From Pseudomonas sp. S06B 330 (GTDB taxonomy: Bacteria; Pseudomonadota; Gammaproteobacteria; Pseudomonadales; Pseudomonadaceae), in the NCBI RefSeq assembly GCF_002845275.2, contig NZ_CP088149.1, positions 5,276,001-5,340,000 on the forward strand: a stretch of DNA of 64,000 nucleotides, in the 5' to 3' direction. Below are positions 1 through 11,460 of this stretch, one piece after another. The position numbers were made by a program, and so were the translations under genes. The notes below the pieces were generated by a model, which was given only the letters and a program-made list of their open reading frames with translations, ran no database searches and was not told the DNA's origin. Each line of letters opens with the position of its first letter. The first letter of the stretch is position 1.

Positions 1-12
1 GAAAATAAGTCA

Positions 13-621
13 TCAAAATACAGAAAAATCGAGCGATTGATACTGCTGTGGGGCAATCCCGGCAAAGCTCAACAAGGCCGGCAGTCGCTCGGCAAAACCT
101 TGGAAACTATGATCGCCGCCGGCCTGGATGCGCAATGCACAGGCCCGATAGAACTGCTCGGCCCGGCGATAGTCCAGGGTCTCATCGGCGGTTTGCAGCC
201 AGACTTGATAGCGTCCGGCGTCCGTAGGCGGGGCAACTTCAAGTTCGGCCAGGGCCTGCACGTGATCGTGGGTCAGTTCCCAGGTTTCACCGGTGTAGTG
301 GTTCTGCTGAGGCCCCAGGTAACCATCGAACATCTGGTGCGGGTTGACCGCTGGGTTGATCAGCAGCGCCTTGAGCCCGTGGCGCTCGGCCAAGTGGGTG
401 GCATAGTAGCCGCCGAGCGAGCTGCCGACCAGTAATGGCGATTCGAGCTCGGCAATGGCGGCTTCAAGCTGAGCAATGGCCTGGCGTGGGTGATGATGCA
501 ACGCCGGTACGCGCAGGCGCTCACCCAGGCCGACCTGCTGCATCACCGCGACCAATTGGCAGGCTTTCTGCGAAGAAGGCGCACTGTTGAACCCGTGAAT
601 ATAGAGAATCGAACCTGACAT
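13..621 (-). CDS. yqiA: YqiA-type alpha/beta-hydrolase esterase
   Basis: A 202-residue alpha/beta-hydrolase of the YqiA/UPF0227 esterase family. The start is placed at the ATG giving MSGSILYIHGFNS, which follows a GGGGGC purine-rich site; a 30-residue upstream extension is open but reads poorly. Visible are the oxyanion-type HGFNSAP near residue 9, the nucleophile elbow GSSLGG (Ser68) and a C-terminal GGDHSF with the likely catalytic His. YqiA of E. coli is an esterase active on short acyl and palmitoyl-CoA-type substrates; the physiological substrate is unclear. It is last in the minus-strand run nudF, DUF1249, cpdA, yqiA. In Pseudomonas parE normally follows, and would lie beyond the left edge. 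Confidence 0.85.
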   Translation of the reverse strand: MSGSILYIHGFNSAPSSQKACQLVAVMQQVGLGERLRVPALHHHPRQAIAQLEAAIAELESPLLVGSSLGGYYATHLAERHGLKALLINPAVNPHQMFDGYLGPQQNHYTGETWELTHDHVQALAELEVAPPTDAGRYQVWLQTADETLDYRRAEQFYRACALRIQAGGDHSFQGFAERLPALLSFAGIAPQQYQSLDFSVF

Positions 622-725
622 GCCGCCCCCAAATGCCCCTGAACCGCCTGGCGCTGCCAGACAGGAAAGCGCGCATTTTAGCCTGTTCGACGGCAGATGG
701 AGCGTTTTCACCCATTCAGCAACAT

Positions 726-1541
726 TTAATAGCCATCGCCCGCATAATCGATCGTGAAAGCGAAGTCACTCACTCGCGACACCCCGGTGTCAATCGAACC
801 CTCCGCATGCAGGCGTAGCCAGCGATAGCCCGGGGCCTGCTCACCGACCTTGAAGTCTTCACTACCTGGCTCGAACTGGATACAGGTGGAAGGTGAGGCT
901 AACAGTCGCACTGCGTTGCGCTGCTGGTCCCATTCCTGATGGATATGGCCCCAGAGCAAGGCCCTGACCTGTGGATAACCGTCCAGCACGGCAAACAGTG
1001 CCTCGGCATTACGCAAACCGATCGGCGCCATCCAGGCACAGTCGATGGACACTGGCTGATGGTGAAAGCAGATCAGGTGGTGACGCTCAGGCGCGTCGCT
1101 CAAGGACTGTTCGAGCAATGCCAACTGGCCCTCATCAAGTACCCCTGGGACCGATCCCGGCACCGCCGAGTTGAGCATCAGAATCCGCCAGTTGCCGATA
1201 TCGAGCACTGGGTTCAACAGATCCGTACCTTGTGCCGCCTTTTCCATAGGCAGCGGCTCGTCGTGGTTACCCGCTAGCCAGCGCGCCGGGGCCCTCAGGC
1301 TTGCTGTCAGCTCACGAAAACATGCGTAAGACTCTTCTGAGCCATCCTGCGACAAGTCGCCAGTGGCCAGCAGCACATCAACCCGTGGCTGCTCCTCTCG
1401 CACCGTGTCGATTACCCGCTGCAGGCTGTCGCGAGTATTCATGCCCAACAGTGTGCCTTGCGCGTCGGCAAACAAATGGCTGTCGGTCAGTTGCACCACA
1501 TACACCGGTGCGTCATTGGCAGGGATCGATTGTTGCGGCAA
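726..1541 (-). CDS. cpdA: 3',5'-cyclic-AMP phosphodiesterase CpdA
   Basis: A 271-residue calcineurin-type metallophosphoesterase that hydrolyses cAMP to AMP and so lowers Vfr/CRP signalling in the cytoplasm. All metal-site motifs are present in order: DSHLF, GDLSQDG, GNHDE, HHQP and GHIHQ. The start is a TTG preceded by a strong AAGGAG seven bases upstream; no better ATG lies nearby, so an unusual start codon is likely real. Length matches the family (about 270). It sits 84 bases after the DUF1249 gene in the same orientation. This placement with nudF and yqiA next to parE is the usual gammaproteobacterial arrangement. Confidence 0.92.
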   Translation of the reverse strand: MPQQSIPANDAPVYVVQLTDSHLFADAQGTLLGMNTRDSLQRVIDTVREEQPRVDVLLATGDLSQDGSEESYACFRELTASLRAPARWLAGNHDEPLPMEKAAQGTDLLNPVLDIGNWRILMLNSAVPGSVPGVLDEGQLALLEQSLSDAPERHHLICFHHQPVSIDCAWMAPIGLRNAEALFAVLDGYPQVRALLWGHIHQEWDQQRNAVRLLASPSTCIQFEPGSEDFKVGEQAPGYRWLRLHAEGSIDTGVSRVSDFAFTIDYAGDGY

Positions 1542-1625
1542 GGGCCGACTCCTTGAACGGATTCAGCACGATTATGGCGGCAAGCGGCATGTGAGCAAAT
1601 ACTCGAAAACGACCGCTGTCACATT

Positions 1626-2078
1626 TCAGCGAACGACAGCCAACTCATGGCCACAGGCCAGGCAGTGACTCAGCCATTCACCCAGGAACAAGTTGAGCTG
1701 GGCTTTCTCGTCGGGCTGGTGCATCGCCGCGTTGGGATAGGGGTAAATGCTGCGAAAACGCCGGGCGTGTTCGGCACTGACCACTTCGGCCATACGCGCA
1801 TCGTGGTACACCTGCACCTCCAGTTGCGGCACTGGCAGCCACGGCAGGCTGTGCTCCTGGCGCACGCGCAGGGTGGTTGTATACGGACAGGCAAGGACCA
1901 CATCAAGGACAAGGACTCCCAGCATCTGATCACCCTGGGTCATGCCGATGCGGCGCGAACTCATGGCACTGCGCATGTCCGGCAACAAGCGCATCAAGCG
2001 CGCATAGTTGGCCTCGCAGGCTGCCTGCAAGCCGACCAGATCGACCCGGTAGCGTTCGCGCAACAGATTCACGACCAT
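1626..2078 (-). CDS. DUF1249 family protein (YqiB-like)
   Basis: A 150-residue cytoplasmic protein of the DUF1249/YqiB family, whose function is not established. It is rich in aromatic and charged residues and has no signal peptide or membrane segment. It starts with ATG and overlaps the end of nudF by 10 bases, so translation is probably coupled. Family genes are almost always found between nudF and cpdA, as here. That suggests a role linked to nucleotide turnover, but nothing in the sequence shows a catalytic site. Confidence 0.85.
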   Translation of the reverse strand: MVVNLLRERYRVDLVGLQAACEANYARLMRLLPDMRSAMSSRRIGMTQGDQMLGVLVLDVVLACPYTTTLRVRQEHSLPWLPVPQLEVQVYHDARMAEVVSAEHARRFRSIYPYPNAAMHQPDEKAQLNLFLGEWLSHCLACGHELAVVR

Positions 2079-2686
2079 AGCCCCCTGACTTCATCCCGAT
2101 TCAAAGCCAGCCATTGCAAGGCAATTATGGATGCCGCATTGGCGATCAGCCCATCGCGCACGGCCTGCAAGGCGTCTTCGAACGCCCAGACCTTGACGCG
2201 AATATCTTCACCTTCTTCCTCCAGCCCGTGCAGACCGCCTGCCCCAACGCTGCTGCACTGACCCAGATACAAGTGGACAAACTCATCGCTGCCACCGGGC
2301 GATGGGAAATACCGCGTCATCGGCCACAGCGCTTTGAACACAAGCCCAGCTTCCTCCTGCGCCTCGCGGTGCGCAACTTCTTCCGGTGCTTCATCTTTAT
2401 CGATCAGACCAGCGACCAGTTCAATCAACCACGGGTTGGCGACCTTGCCCATCGCACCAACGCGAAACTGCTCGATCAGCACCACTTCGTCACGCACGGC
2501 GTCGTACGGCAACACGCACACCGCATCGTGGCGCACAAACAGCTCGCGACTGATCTCGCGGCCCATGCCGCCAGCGAACAGTTCGTGGCGCAGGCGAACC
2601 CGATCGAGCTGGTAAAAGCCCTTGAAGCAGTTCACCCGCTCGACGATTTCAACGTCCGTGGGCACAGGTTTAAGCGTGTCTGACAT
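2069..2686 (-). CDS. nudF: ADP-ribose pyrophosphatase NudF (Nudix hydrolase)
   Basis: A 205-residue Nudix enzyme that hydrolyses ADP-ribose to AMP and ribose 5-phosphate. The Nudix box is complete: G, then E six residues on, then REAQEEAGL. The start chosen is the ATG giving MSDTLKPVP, six bases after GAGGAT; in-frame starts further upstream lack a comparable site. It is the first gene of the minus-strand run with DUF1249, cpdA and yqiA, overlapping DUF1249 by 10 bases. P. aeruginosa has the same order (PA4971, sometimes called aspP). Confidence 0.93.
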   Translation of the reverse strand: MSDTLKPVPTDVEIVERVNCFKGFYQLDRVRLRHELFAGGMGREISRELFVRHDAVCVLPYDAVRDEVVLIEQFRVGAMGKVANPWLIELVAGLIDKDEAPEEVAHREAQEEAGLVFKALWPMTRYFPSPGGSDEFVHLYLGQCSSVGAGGLHGLEEEGEDIRVKVWAFEDALQAVRDGLIANAASIIALQWLALNRDEVRGLWS

Positions 2687-2869
2687 GGGAATCCTCATAA
2701 CTCGTGTACTGCATCGCGCCATCCTAACCTGCGCATCGCCACGTTTCACCCCTTTAAAGTTGCAGGCTGGGCTGCGAGGATAGGCAGCCTGCTGATATTC
2801 AGCTTAGTGGCGAACTGAAGGCCTTGCCGACGGTCCAAGCCCGATTACCTTTGCCTGACAAGGATCATC

Positions 2870-3616
2870 ATGACGCTTGTGAAATTGACTGCCGTGGCCG
2901 TGCTGGCCCTGGTTCTGGGCGCCTGCCAAAGCCTGTTCCAGCCCAACATGCGCACCCCGCTGGAGGTCAAACGCGACCGCTGGGAGCACATCAAGCCCGG
3001 TTGCAACACGGCTGAATGCCCTCTGGTCAACATCGACACCATTCACTTCCCGGCCAATCCAAAACTGGACGCTATCGTCGAGAAACGTCTGCTGCAGATG
3101 ACCCAGGATAACCAGAACAGTGCCCTGCCGAGCTCGCTCAAGGCCTACGAAGATCAGTTCATGGCCAGCGCCGAACCTCGCCATAGCAGCTACTTGCAAG
3201 CCAAGGTACGCGAGCAGCATGACGGACTGGTGATCATCGAGTTGTCCAGCTATCTGGACACTGGCGGTGCCCATGGCATGCCGGGGCGCGGCTTCATCAA
3301 CTACTCGCGCCAGCAAGACAAAGTCCTGACCCTGCAGGACATGCTGGTACCGGGCCAGGAGGCGACCTTCTGGAAGACCGCCGAGGAAGCCCACAAGGGC
3401 TGGCTGATCCGCACCGGCATGGACAAGGACGCCGAATTCATCAAGAACTGGCCGTTTCAACAGACGCCACACATTGCCCTGACCTATGGCGCGGTAGTGC
3501 TCAAGTACGAAGTGTATGCCATCGCCCCGTATTCCATGGGTCACATCGAACTGAAGATCCCCTACCCACGCCTGAACGGGGTGATCAAGCCGGAGTTGTT
3601 TCCCGGTCGCGGCTGA
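2870..3616 (+). CDS. DUF3298/RsiV-like lipoprotein
   Basis: A 248-residue predicted lipoprotein. The N-terminus has a short hydrophobic signal and a lipobox ending LGAC (Cys19). The body resembles the DUF3298/DUF4163 pair found in the periplasmic part of RsiV anti-sigma factors, with the GGAHGMPG and VLTLQDMLV stretches typical of DUF3298. RsiV binds lysozyme, but no sigma factor lies beside this gene and there is no cytoplasmic domain, so an RsiV role should not be assumed. Its end overlaps the convergent cytX end by 32 bases. P. aeruginosa PA4972 occupies the same slot. Confidence 0.8.
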   Translation: MTLVKLTAVAVLALVLGACQSLFQPNMRTPLEVKRDRWEHIKPGCNTAECPLVNIDTIHFPANPKLDAIVEKRLLQMTQDNQNSALPSSLKAYEDQFMASAEPRHSSYLQAKVREQHDGLVIIELSSYLDTGGAHGMPGRGFINYSRQQDKVLTLQDMLVPGQEATFWKTAEEAHKGWLIRTGMDKDAEFIKNWPFQQTPHIALTYGAVVLKYEVYAIAPYSMGHIELKIPYPRLNGVIKPELFPGRG

Positions 3617-4877
3617 CCGACGGCGCTGCCAACCAGTACACGCACCCTGCCAGCAGCAACGCCGGCAGGGTCGAGCCGACATCGGCAGCATAGTGGGCCA
3701 GTACATGGTAAGTGGCGACACCGCAGGCCCAGGCCAGCAGGGCACGCCAATGCAGGCTATGGATCGGGCTGCTATCACTGCGGCGGCGACGCACGATGAA
3801 GTGGTCCACCAGTACTACGCCGAACAGCGGGGCGAATACCGAGCCGATCAGCAGCAGAAAGTTCTGGTACTGCGCCAGCGGCGCGAAACAGGCAATCAGG
3901 GTACACAGTACGCCAAGCGCCAAGGCCAGGTGTTCGACCTTCAGACGTACTAAAAAGCCTGTGGAAACGGCAGCCGAATGAATGTCGGCAAAGGCCTTTT
4001 CCGATTCATCGAGCAGAATCAGCAGCAGTGGAATCCCGATACCGGCGCCCGCCAGGGCCAACAGCAAGGTATTGACCTCGCCCGCCGGGGCAAACGCCAA
4101 GGTGTAGGCCACGCCCAAACTCATCATCCAGATATTGCCGGCGAAATAGCCCAGCGCCGTGCCGATAAATACCCGGCTGCCATGGCGGCTGAAGCGTGAA
4201 TAGTCTGCAATTAACGGTAGCCACGACAACGGCATGGCGATGGCAATGTCGATACCCACCGCCAGCGACATCGAGCCATCACCGGCACGCGCCCAAAGGG
4301 CGGCGAGATCGGCCTTGGCAAACAGGTTCCAGGTCAGCCACAGGCAGGCACCAAGCAATAGCCAGATACCCCATTTGCGCAGGATCTTGCGCACGAAGGT
4401 CAATGGCCCGCTGACTGCCAACAGGGTTGCCAGGGCGCCGAAACACAGGGTCCATAACAGCGGGTTGGTCAGTACGCTGCCCTCACCAAAGGCGCGGGCG
4501 CCAAGCAGGCTGGCAGCATCACGCATGACGATGATTTCGAATGAGCCCCAACCAATCAGTTGCAGCAAGTTGAGCAGCGCTGGCAGGCGTGCACCATCGC
4601 GGCCAAGACTACGGCGCAAAGCTGCCATGGACGACATGCCGGTGTCGCTACCGATAACGCCGACTGCCGCCAGCAGCAATACACCTACGCTGGTACCGAG
4701 GATGATCGCCAACACGGCATTGGCCAGCCCCAGACCTGGACCGAGCAAGGCGCCGGTCTGCAAGACCATTAGGCCAATGCCAAGTGAGAACCAAAGGGAA
4801 CAGAGATCGCGACCGCTAAGGACGCGCTGCTGATTGCTGACCGGGTGGTCTGGGGAGAATTGGCTGGGTGTGCTCAC
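3585..4877 (-). CDS. cytX: Putative hydroxymethylpyrimidine transporter CytX
   Basis: A nucleobase:cation symporter-1 family permease of about 430 residues with roughly twelve hydrophobic segments. CytX proteins are thought to import hydroxymethylpyrimidine, the thiamine pyrimidine precursor, and are typically TPP-riboswitch controlled. Here the gene lies downstream of thiC on the same strand, which fits that role. The start is uncertain: GTG at 4875-4877 (VSTPSQFSPDH) is chosen because the open frame further upstream runs through a REP palindrome, but it has only a weak ribosome site. It may be co-transcribed with thiC from the riboswitch promoter, reading through the REP element. Confidence 0.82.
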   Translation of the reverse strand: MSTPSQFSPDHPVSNQQRVLSGRDLCSLWFSLGIGLMVLQTGALLGPGLGLANAVLAIILGTSVGVLLLAAVGVIGSDTGMSSMAALRRSLGRDGARLPALLNLLQLIGWGSFEIIVMRDAASLLGARAFGEGSVLTNPLLWTLCFGALATLLAVSGPLTFVRKILRKWGIWLLLGACLWLTWNLFAKADLAALWARAGDGSMSLAVGIDIAIAMPLSWLPLIADYSRFSRHGSRVFIGTALGYFAGNIWMMSLGVAYTLAFAPAGEVNTLLLALAGAGIGIPLLLILLDESEKAFADIHSAAVSTGFLVRLKVEHLALALGVLCTLIACFAPLAQYQNFLLLIGSVFAPLFGVVLVDHFIVRRRRSDSSPIHSLHWRALLAWACGVATYHVLAHYAADVGSTLPALLLAGCVYWLAAPSVSRDRETTPA

Positions 4878-4923
4878 AAAGGTGGTCTCGACAGGGAGAA
4901 GATTATTGTTGTTTCGGGCCCTT

Positions 4924-4992
4924 TCGCCGGCAAGGCCAGCCCCCACAGGGCCCAGCAAACAAGGCGCATGTGGGAGCCAGCCTTGCCGGCGA
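4924..4992. repeat. REP inverted pair between thiC and cytX
   Basis: Left arm TCGCCGGCAAGGCCAGCCCC and the matching right arm ending CCTTGCCGGCGA face each other across about 20 bases. This is the common P. putida-type REP pair, which can fold into a long hairpin and may tune the thiC/cytX transcript ratio. Confidence 0.85.
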
Positions 4993-5027
4993 TACGGTGT
5001 GCAGGGCACACCGCTGATACAGCCCAG

Positions 5028-7172
<2,145 letters not shown>

Positions 7173-7183
7173 AGAACGCGCTC

Positions 7184-7213
7184 AGTCTAGACTGGACTTA
7201 ACCGCAAAGCCAA
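7184..7213 (-). promoter_or_regulatory. Candidate sigma70 promoter for thiC
   Basis: On the minus strand TTGGCT (7208-7213) and TAGACT (7184-7189) are spaced 18 bases apart, ending 12 bases before the riboswitch begins. Position and spacing fit a sigma70 promoter; no transcript start is known from the sequence. Confidence 0.5.
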
Positions 7214-7321
7214 TAGTACAAACACGGGCACGATAAATGGCGCAAATGGCAGATTGTTGCAAAGTGTCTGCGCATCTACACTCTCCGGCTCAGAAACACT
7301 CAATTGTTCAAGGATCGCCCT

Positions 7322-8755
7322 ATGCTGCGCAAACTTTCACTGGCCCTTGCCGTGTCTTGTGCTACCAACGGAATGGCCTGGGCAGCAGACGTGCCCTTGT
7401 CAGCGAAAACCGATCTGGTCAGCGTTTACCAGGAGGCCGTGGACAACAACGCCGACCTCGCCGCCGCCCGCGCCAACTATGGCGCACAAAAGGAAGTGGT
7501 ACCCCAGGCCCGTGCCGGCCTGTTGCCAAATCTCTCGGCCGGTGCCGAGATGTTGAATTCCCGGACCAAAATCGACGATCCATCGATCACCTCCAACCGC
7601 AGCGGTAATTCCTGGTCTGCGACCCTGGCTCAACCGGTCTTTCGCGCCGATCGCTGGTTCCAGCTGCAGGCCGCCGAGGCCGTCAACGAACAAGCTGCGC
7701 TGGAGCTGTCGGCCACAGAGCAGAACCTGATCCTGCAAAGTGCCGAGAACTATTTCGCCGTCCTGCGTGCTCAGGACAACCTGGCATCGACCAAAGCGGA
7801 AGAAGCCGCGTTCAAACGCCAACTGGACCAGTCCAACGAGCGTTTCGATGTGGGGCTTTCGGACAAGACCGACGTCCTGCAATCCCAAGCCAGTTACGAC
7901 ACCGCGCGGGCCAACCGGATTGTGGCGCAGCGCCAGGTCGACGACGCTTTCGAAGCCTTGGTCACCCTGACCAACCGCGACTACAACGCGATCCAGGGCA
8001 TCCGCCACACCCTGCCGGTGCAGGTACCAGTGCCCAACGACGCCAAGTCCTGGGTGGAAACCGCCGGCAAACAGAACCTCAACCTGCAGGCGACCAACTA
8101 CGCCGTCAGCGCCGCCGAAGAAACCCTGCGCCAGCGCAAGGCCGGGCACGCACCCACACTGGATGCGGTAGCCCAATACCAAAAAGGTGACAACGATAAC
8201 CTCGGCTTCACCAACCCCAACCTCACTGGGCAAAACTACAGCGGTGACGTCGAGCAGACGACGATTGGCCTGCAGCTGAACATTCCGATCTACAGTGGCG
8301 GCTTAACCAGTTCGCAAGTACGCGAGGCGTACCAGCGCCTGAGCCAGAGCGAACAGCAGCGTGAAAGCCTGCGTCGCCAGGTGGTGGAAAACACCCGCAA
8401 CCTGCACCGCGCGGTCAACACCGACGTTGAACAAGTGCAGGCGCGCAAGCAGTCGATCATATCCAACCAGAGTGCCCTGGAAGCCACTGAAATCGGTTAT
8501 CAGGTTGGTACTCGCAACATTGTCGACGTGCTGGATGCCCAGCGCCAGCTGTACACCTCGGTGCGTGACTACAACAACACCCGCTACGACTACATCCTCG
8601 ACAATCTGCGCCTGAAGCAGGCGGCGGGCACCCTGAGCCCACAGGACCTGACCGACCTGAGCCGCTACCTGAAGCCGGACTACAACCCGGACAAGGACTT
8701 CCTGCCACCTGATCTGGCAGCGGCGGCACAGGCCAACTTCAACGCTCGCCCCTAA
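7322..8755 (+). CDS. opmH: TolC-family outer-membrane channel OpmH
   Basis: A 477-residue outer-membrane efflux/type I secretion channel. It has a cleavable signal (MLRKLSLALAVSC to AWA) and two repeats of long alpha-helical hairpin sequence typical of OEP domains, including RQLDQSNERFDVGLSDKTD and the repeat EIGYQVGTRNIVDVLDAQRQLY. The start is the ATG at 7322, seven bases after AAGGA. P. aeruginosa PA4974 (OpmH), next to thiC there too, is a TolC homologue that works with TriABC. No pump or adaptor genes are next to it here, so it is presumably shared by distant transporters. Confidence 0.88.
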   Translation: MLRKLSLALAVSCATNGMAWAADVPLSAKTDLVSVYQEAVDNNADLAAARANYGAQKEVVPQARAGLLPNLSAGAEMLNSRTKIDDPSITSNRSGNSWSATLAQPVFRADRWFQLQAAEAVNEQAALELSATEQNLILQSAENYFAVLRAQDNLASTKAEEAAFKRQLDQSNERFDVGLSDKTDVLQSQASYDTARANRIVAQRQVDDAFEALVTLTNRDYNAIQGIRHTLPVQVPVPNDAKSWVETAGKQNLNLQATNYAVSAAEETLRQRKAGHAPTLDAVAQYQKGDNDNLGFTNPNLTGQNYSGDVEQTTIGLQLNIPIYSGGLTSSQVREAYQRLSQSEQQRESLRRQVVENTRNLHRAVNTDVEQVQARKQSIISNQSALEATEIGYQVGTRNIVDVLDAQRQLYTSVRDYNNTRYDYILDNLRLKQAAGTLSPQDLTDLSRYLKPDYNPDKDFLPPDLAAAAQANFNARP

Positions 8756-8772
8756 AAGTCTTGCTTGGACAG

Positions 8773-8804
8773 TTGTAGCCGCAGCCTGACGGCAGCGGCT
8801 ACAA
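8773..8804. terminator. Short inverted repeat between opmH and waaA
   Basis: Ten-base arms TTGTAGCCGC and GCGGCTACAA enclose 12 bases, between two converging genes. It may act as a bidirectional terminator. It is also a short relative of the larger GTAGCCGCTGCC repeat at 14464-14560. Confidence 0.6.
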
Positions 8805-8815
8805 ATCAATAGCGC

Positions 8816-10084
8816 TTATATCAAGCGCTCCAATCCGTCCAACAACCGCTGCAACGCCCCCTGATTCGCCTTCATCACCGCCCGCCCCGCATCACCCATA
8901 CGCTGGGCATCCTGTGGCAATTCGATCAAGCGCCGCACTTCTGCCGCCAGCCCTTGAGCGTCATCGACCTCCTGCAACGCCCCGGCCTCACGTAACATCG
9001 CCGCGATTTCCAGAAAGTTGAACAGGTGCGGGCCGCTCAGCACCGGCAACGACAACGCTGCGGGTTCCAGTAGGTTGTGACCACCATTGGGCACCAGACT
9101 GCCACCGACAAAAGCGATGTCGGCCAAGGCATAAAGAAACAGCAACTCACCCATGGTGTCGCCGAGCAACACTGACGTGTCAGCCGTTACTGGCTCACCA
9201 GTGGAGCGACGAACCGTCGCCAGTTGCTGACGGCACAACGCGAACACACTGTTGAAGCGCTCTGGATGACGTGGCACCAGGATCAGCAAGGCATCGGCAT
9301 GGTGCTCGAGCAGTTGCCTGTGTGCGGCGAGGATCACTTCATCTTCGCCCTCATGGGTACTGGCGGCAATCCACAGCGGGCGCTGGCTTGCCTGCCATTG
9401 CGCACGCAGGTCACGGGCGCGTGGCAGCAGGTGCTCATCGATGCTCAAGTCGAACTTGATCGAGCCGGTCACCTGCACGCATTCGGGTCGAGCACCTAAC
9501 TGGAGGAAGCGCTGCGCCTCGGTTTCGGTTTGCACCGCAATCAGGCTCATCTCAGCCAGCATCGGCCGAGTCAGGCCGGCAAAGCGCGCATAGCCTCGTG
9601 CCGAGCGCTCCGACAACCGCGCATTGGCCAGCGCTACCGGAATGCCGCGCTTGGCGCACTGGTGGATATGGTTGGGCCACAGCTCGGTTTCCATGATCAC
9701 TGCCAGCTTCGGCTGAAGGTGATCGAGAAAACGCCCCGCCGCCCAAGGCAAGTCATAGGGCAGGTAGCAATGCTGGATCCGCGGCTCATCGGCAAACATC
9801 GCCCGCACGCGCTCAGAGCCGGTTGGGGTCATGCAGGTAACAGTGATCGGCAGCTGTGGATAAGCCTGCAGCAGGGCACGGATCATCGGTGCAGCGGCAA
9901 TACTTTCGCCGACGGACACCGCATGCACCCAGATACCGCCTGTGCGCATGGCGGGCAGATTGATGGCGAAGCGTTCGCCAATACGCTGGGCATAGGCCGG
10001 GGCCTTGCGTGAACGCAGGAACAGGCGCAGCGCAACCAGCGGCAGGCCCAGGTGAAACAGCAGGGTATAGAGTGTTCTGTTCAT
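8816..10084 (-). CDS. waaA: 3-deoxy-D-manno-octulosonic acid (Kdo) transferase WaaA
   Basis: A 422-residue GT30 enzyme that adds Kdo residues from CMP-Kdo to lipid IVA, the first core-LPS step at the inner membrane. It has an N-terminal hydrophobic anchor (LYTLLFHLGLPLVALRLFL) and family features HAVSVGE, TCMTPTGSER, the FVGGSLVPNGGHNLLEPAAL sugar-nucleotide region and the GPHLFNF motif. Start at the ATG of MNRTLYTLL. It lies 14 bases after a LysR-type gene on the same strand. Together with hldE and msbA it makes this an envelope-building neighbourhood. Confidence 0.95.
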   Translation of the reverse strand: MNRTLYTLLFHLGLPLVALRLFLRSRKAPAYAQRIGERFAINLPAMRTGGIWVHAVSVGESIAAAPMIRALLQAYPQLPITVTCMTPTGSERVRAMFADEPRIQHCYLPYDLPWAAGRFLDHLQPKLAVIMETELWPNHIHQCAKRGIPVALANARLSERSARGYARFAGLTRPMLAEMSLIAVQTETEAQRFLQLGARPECVQVTGSIKFDLSIDEHLLPRARDLRAQWQASQRPLWIAASTHEGEDEVILAAHRQLLEHHADALLILVPRHPERFNSVFALCRQQLATVRRSTGEPVTADTSVLLGDTMGELLFLYALADIAFVGGSLVPNGGHNLLEPAALSLPVLSGPHLFNFLEIAAMLREAGALQEVDDAQGLAAEVRRLIELPQDAQRMGDAGRAVMKANQGALQRLLDGLERLI

Positions 10085-10098
10085 GGCGCCAAAGTGTA

Positions 10099-10989
10099 CT
10101 AGCCAATCGCTCGCAAGTGCACTGCGAAGCGCTCGGCCAACCACTGCGCTGCAGGCCCCAGAGGCTCATCACGTCGCCAGACCAATTCCACCACCAGTGC
10201 CGGTGGCGTCCACTCGCAGCTCAGTTCTACCATCTGCGCATGGTAGGTCGGGTATTGCACCACATGACGCGGCAACCAGGCCCAACCCAGGCCACGCATC
10301 AACAGCTCGGCCATGGCGTAGAAACTGTCGGCGCGCCAGATCTGCGGACTGATCGGCTCACCACCGGGGTAATCGCTTTGCTGTGGGGCAATCAATAACT
10401 GCCGGTGACGCGCCAATTGCTGACGATTGACCTTGCCCAACTGCGCCAGGGTATGGTTGACGGCGCAAACGGTGACCATCTCCACGTGCCCCAATGCACG
10501 GCGCTCCAGCGCTTGCGGCATACGTTCATGGTGAAACAGCAACCCCAAGTCTGCGCGGCGCTCGACCAGCTTGCGGGCGACATCACCCTGGGCACCGCTG
10601 GCCAGTTGCACTTCAAGCATGGGGAAGTGCTGGGCCAACTCATCCAGACTATCGATGACCGGTTGATAGGGCATGGCTTCGTCCTGGGCAACACGCAACT
10701 GCGCTTCTTGCCCGCGCATCAGTGCCAGCGCCCGACCGTCCAGACGCTCGCATTGACGCAACAACTCGCGAGCATCTTCCAGCAGGGCCGTGCCGGCTTC
10801 GGTCAATCGCGGTTGGCGACCACTGCTGCGCTCGAACAGCGTTACGCCCAGGTCTGCCTCAAGCAGAGCAATCGCATTGCTCACCGCCGACTGCGCCTTG
10901 CGCTGGGCGCGAGCCACGGCCGAAAACGAGCGTTGCTCAGCGACGTGAACAAACAGCCGAAGCTGCTCCAGGTTCCACTGTTCTGCCAT
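10099..10989 (-). CDS. LysR-family transcriptional regulator
   Basis: A 296-residue LysR regulator with the usual N-terminal winged helix (LEQLRLFVHVAEQRSFSAVA... VSNAIALLE) and a C-terminal substrate-binding domain. The ATG at 10989 follows GGAGATAGG and is preferred over an upstream TTG. It is divergent from the SMR pump emrE, with 85 bases between starts, and upstream of waaA on its own strand. LysR proteins often control the divergent neighbour, so emrE is the likeliest target; the inducer is unknown. Confidence 0.88.
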   Translation of the reverse strand: MAEQWNLEQLRLFVHVAEQRSFSAVARAQRKAQSAVSNAIALLEADLGVTLFERSSGRQPRLTEAGTALLEDARELLRQCERLDGRALALMRGQEAQLRVAQDEAMPYQPVIDSLDELAQHFPMLEVQLASGAQGDVARKLVERRADLGLLFHHERMPQALERRALGHVEMVTVCAVNHTLAQLGKVNRQQLARHRQLLIAPQQSDYPGGEPISPQIWRADSFYAMAELLMRGLGWAWLPRHVVQYPTYHAQMVELSCEWTPPALVVELVWRRDEPLGPAAQWLAERFAVHLRAIG

Positions 10990-11074
10990 GTAACCTATCT
11001 CCAAAAAAGATAGGTAATGACTTTACCCCATCCAGGCTTGCTCTAAAATGCCCAGCCAGAACAGAGGAACCACC

Positions 11075-11407
11075 ATGAACGCCTACACCTACCTGGCTAT
11101 CGCCATCTGCGCCGAAGTCATCGCCACCGCTTCGATGAAAGCCGTCAAAGGCCTGAGCACGCCGCTGCCACTGCTGCTGATGGTCTGCGGCTATGCCGTG
11201 GCGTTCTGGATGCTGACCCTGGTGGTGCGCAGCATTCCGGTGGGGATCGCCTACGCTATCTGGTCGGGCCTGGGCATTGTCTTGATCAGCGTCGCCGCGC
11301 TGGTGATTTACGGGCAGAAGCTGGACATTCCGGCCATGCTCGGCATGGCCATGATTGTCGGCGGCGTGGTGGTGATCCAGGTGTTCTCGAAAACCGCCGG
11401 CCATTGA
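11075..11407 (+). CDS. emrE: SMR multidrug transporter EmrE
   Basis: A 110-residue small multidrug resistance protein with four hydrophobic helices and the membrane-embedded Glu in the AICAEVIATASMK segment of helix 1. As an antiparallel dimer such pumps export quaternary ammonium and other cationic drugs in exchange for protons. The ATG at 11075 follows AGAGGAA and gives the standard length. P. aeruginosa has an EmrE (PA4990) in the same position beside a LysR gene. Guanidinium export is a possible alternative for SMR proteins, but this one looks more EmrE-like. Confidence 0.88.
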   Translation: MNAYTYLAIAICAEVIATASMKAVKGLSTPLPLLLMVCGYAVAFWMLTLVVRSIPVGIAYAIWSGLGIVLISVAALVIYGQKLDIPAMLGMAMIVGGVVVIQVFSKTAGH

Positions 11408-11460
11408 TTCCGCTCACAGGCTGTATACTGGGCTTCTGTCCAAGCTTGTGAGGTGCATGC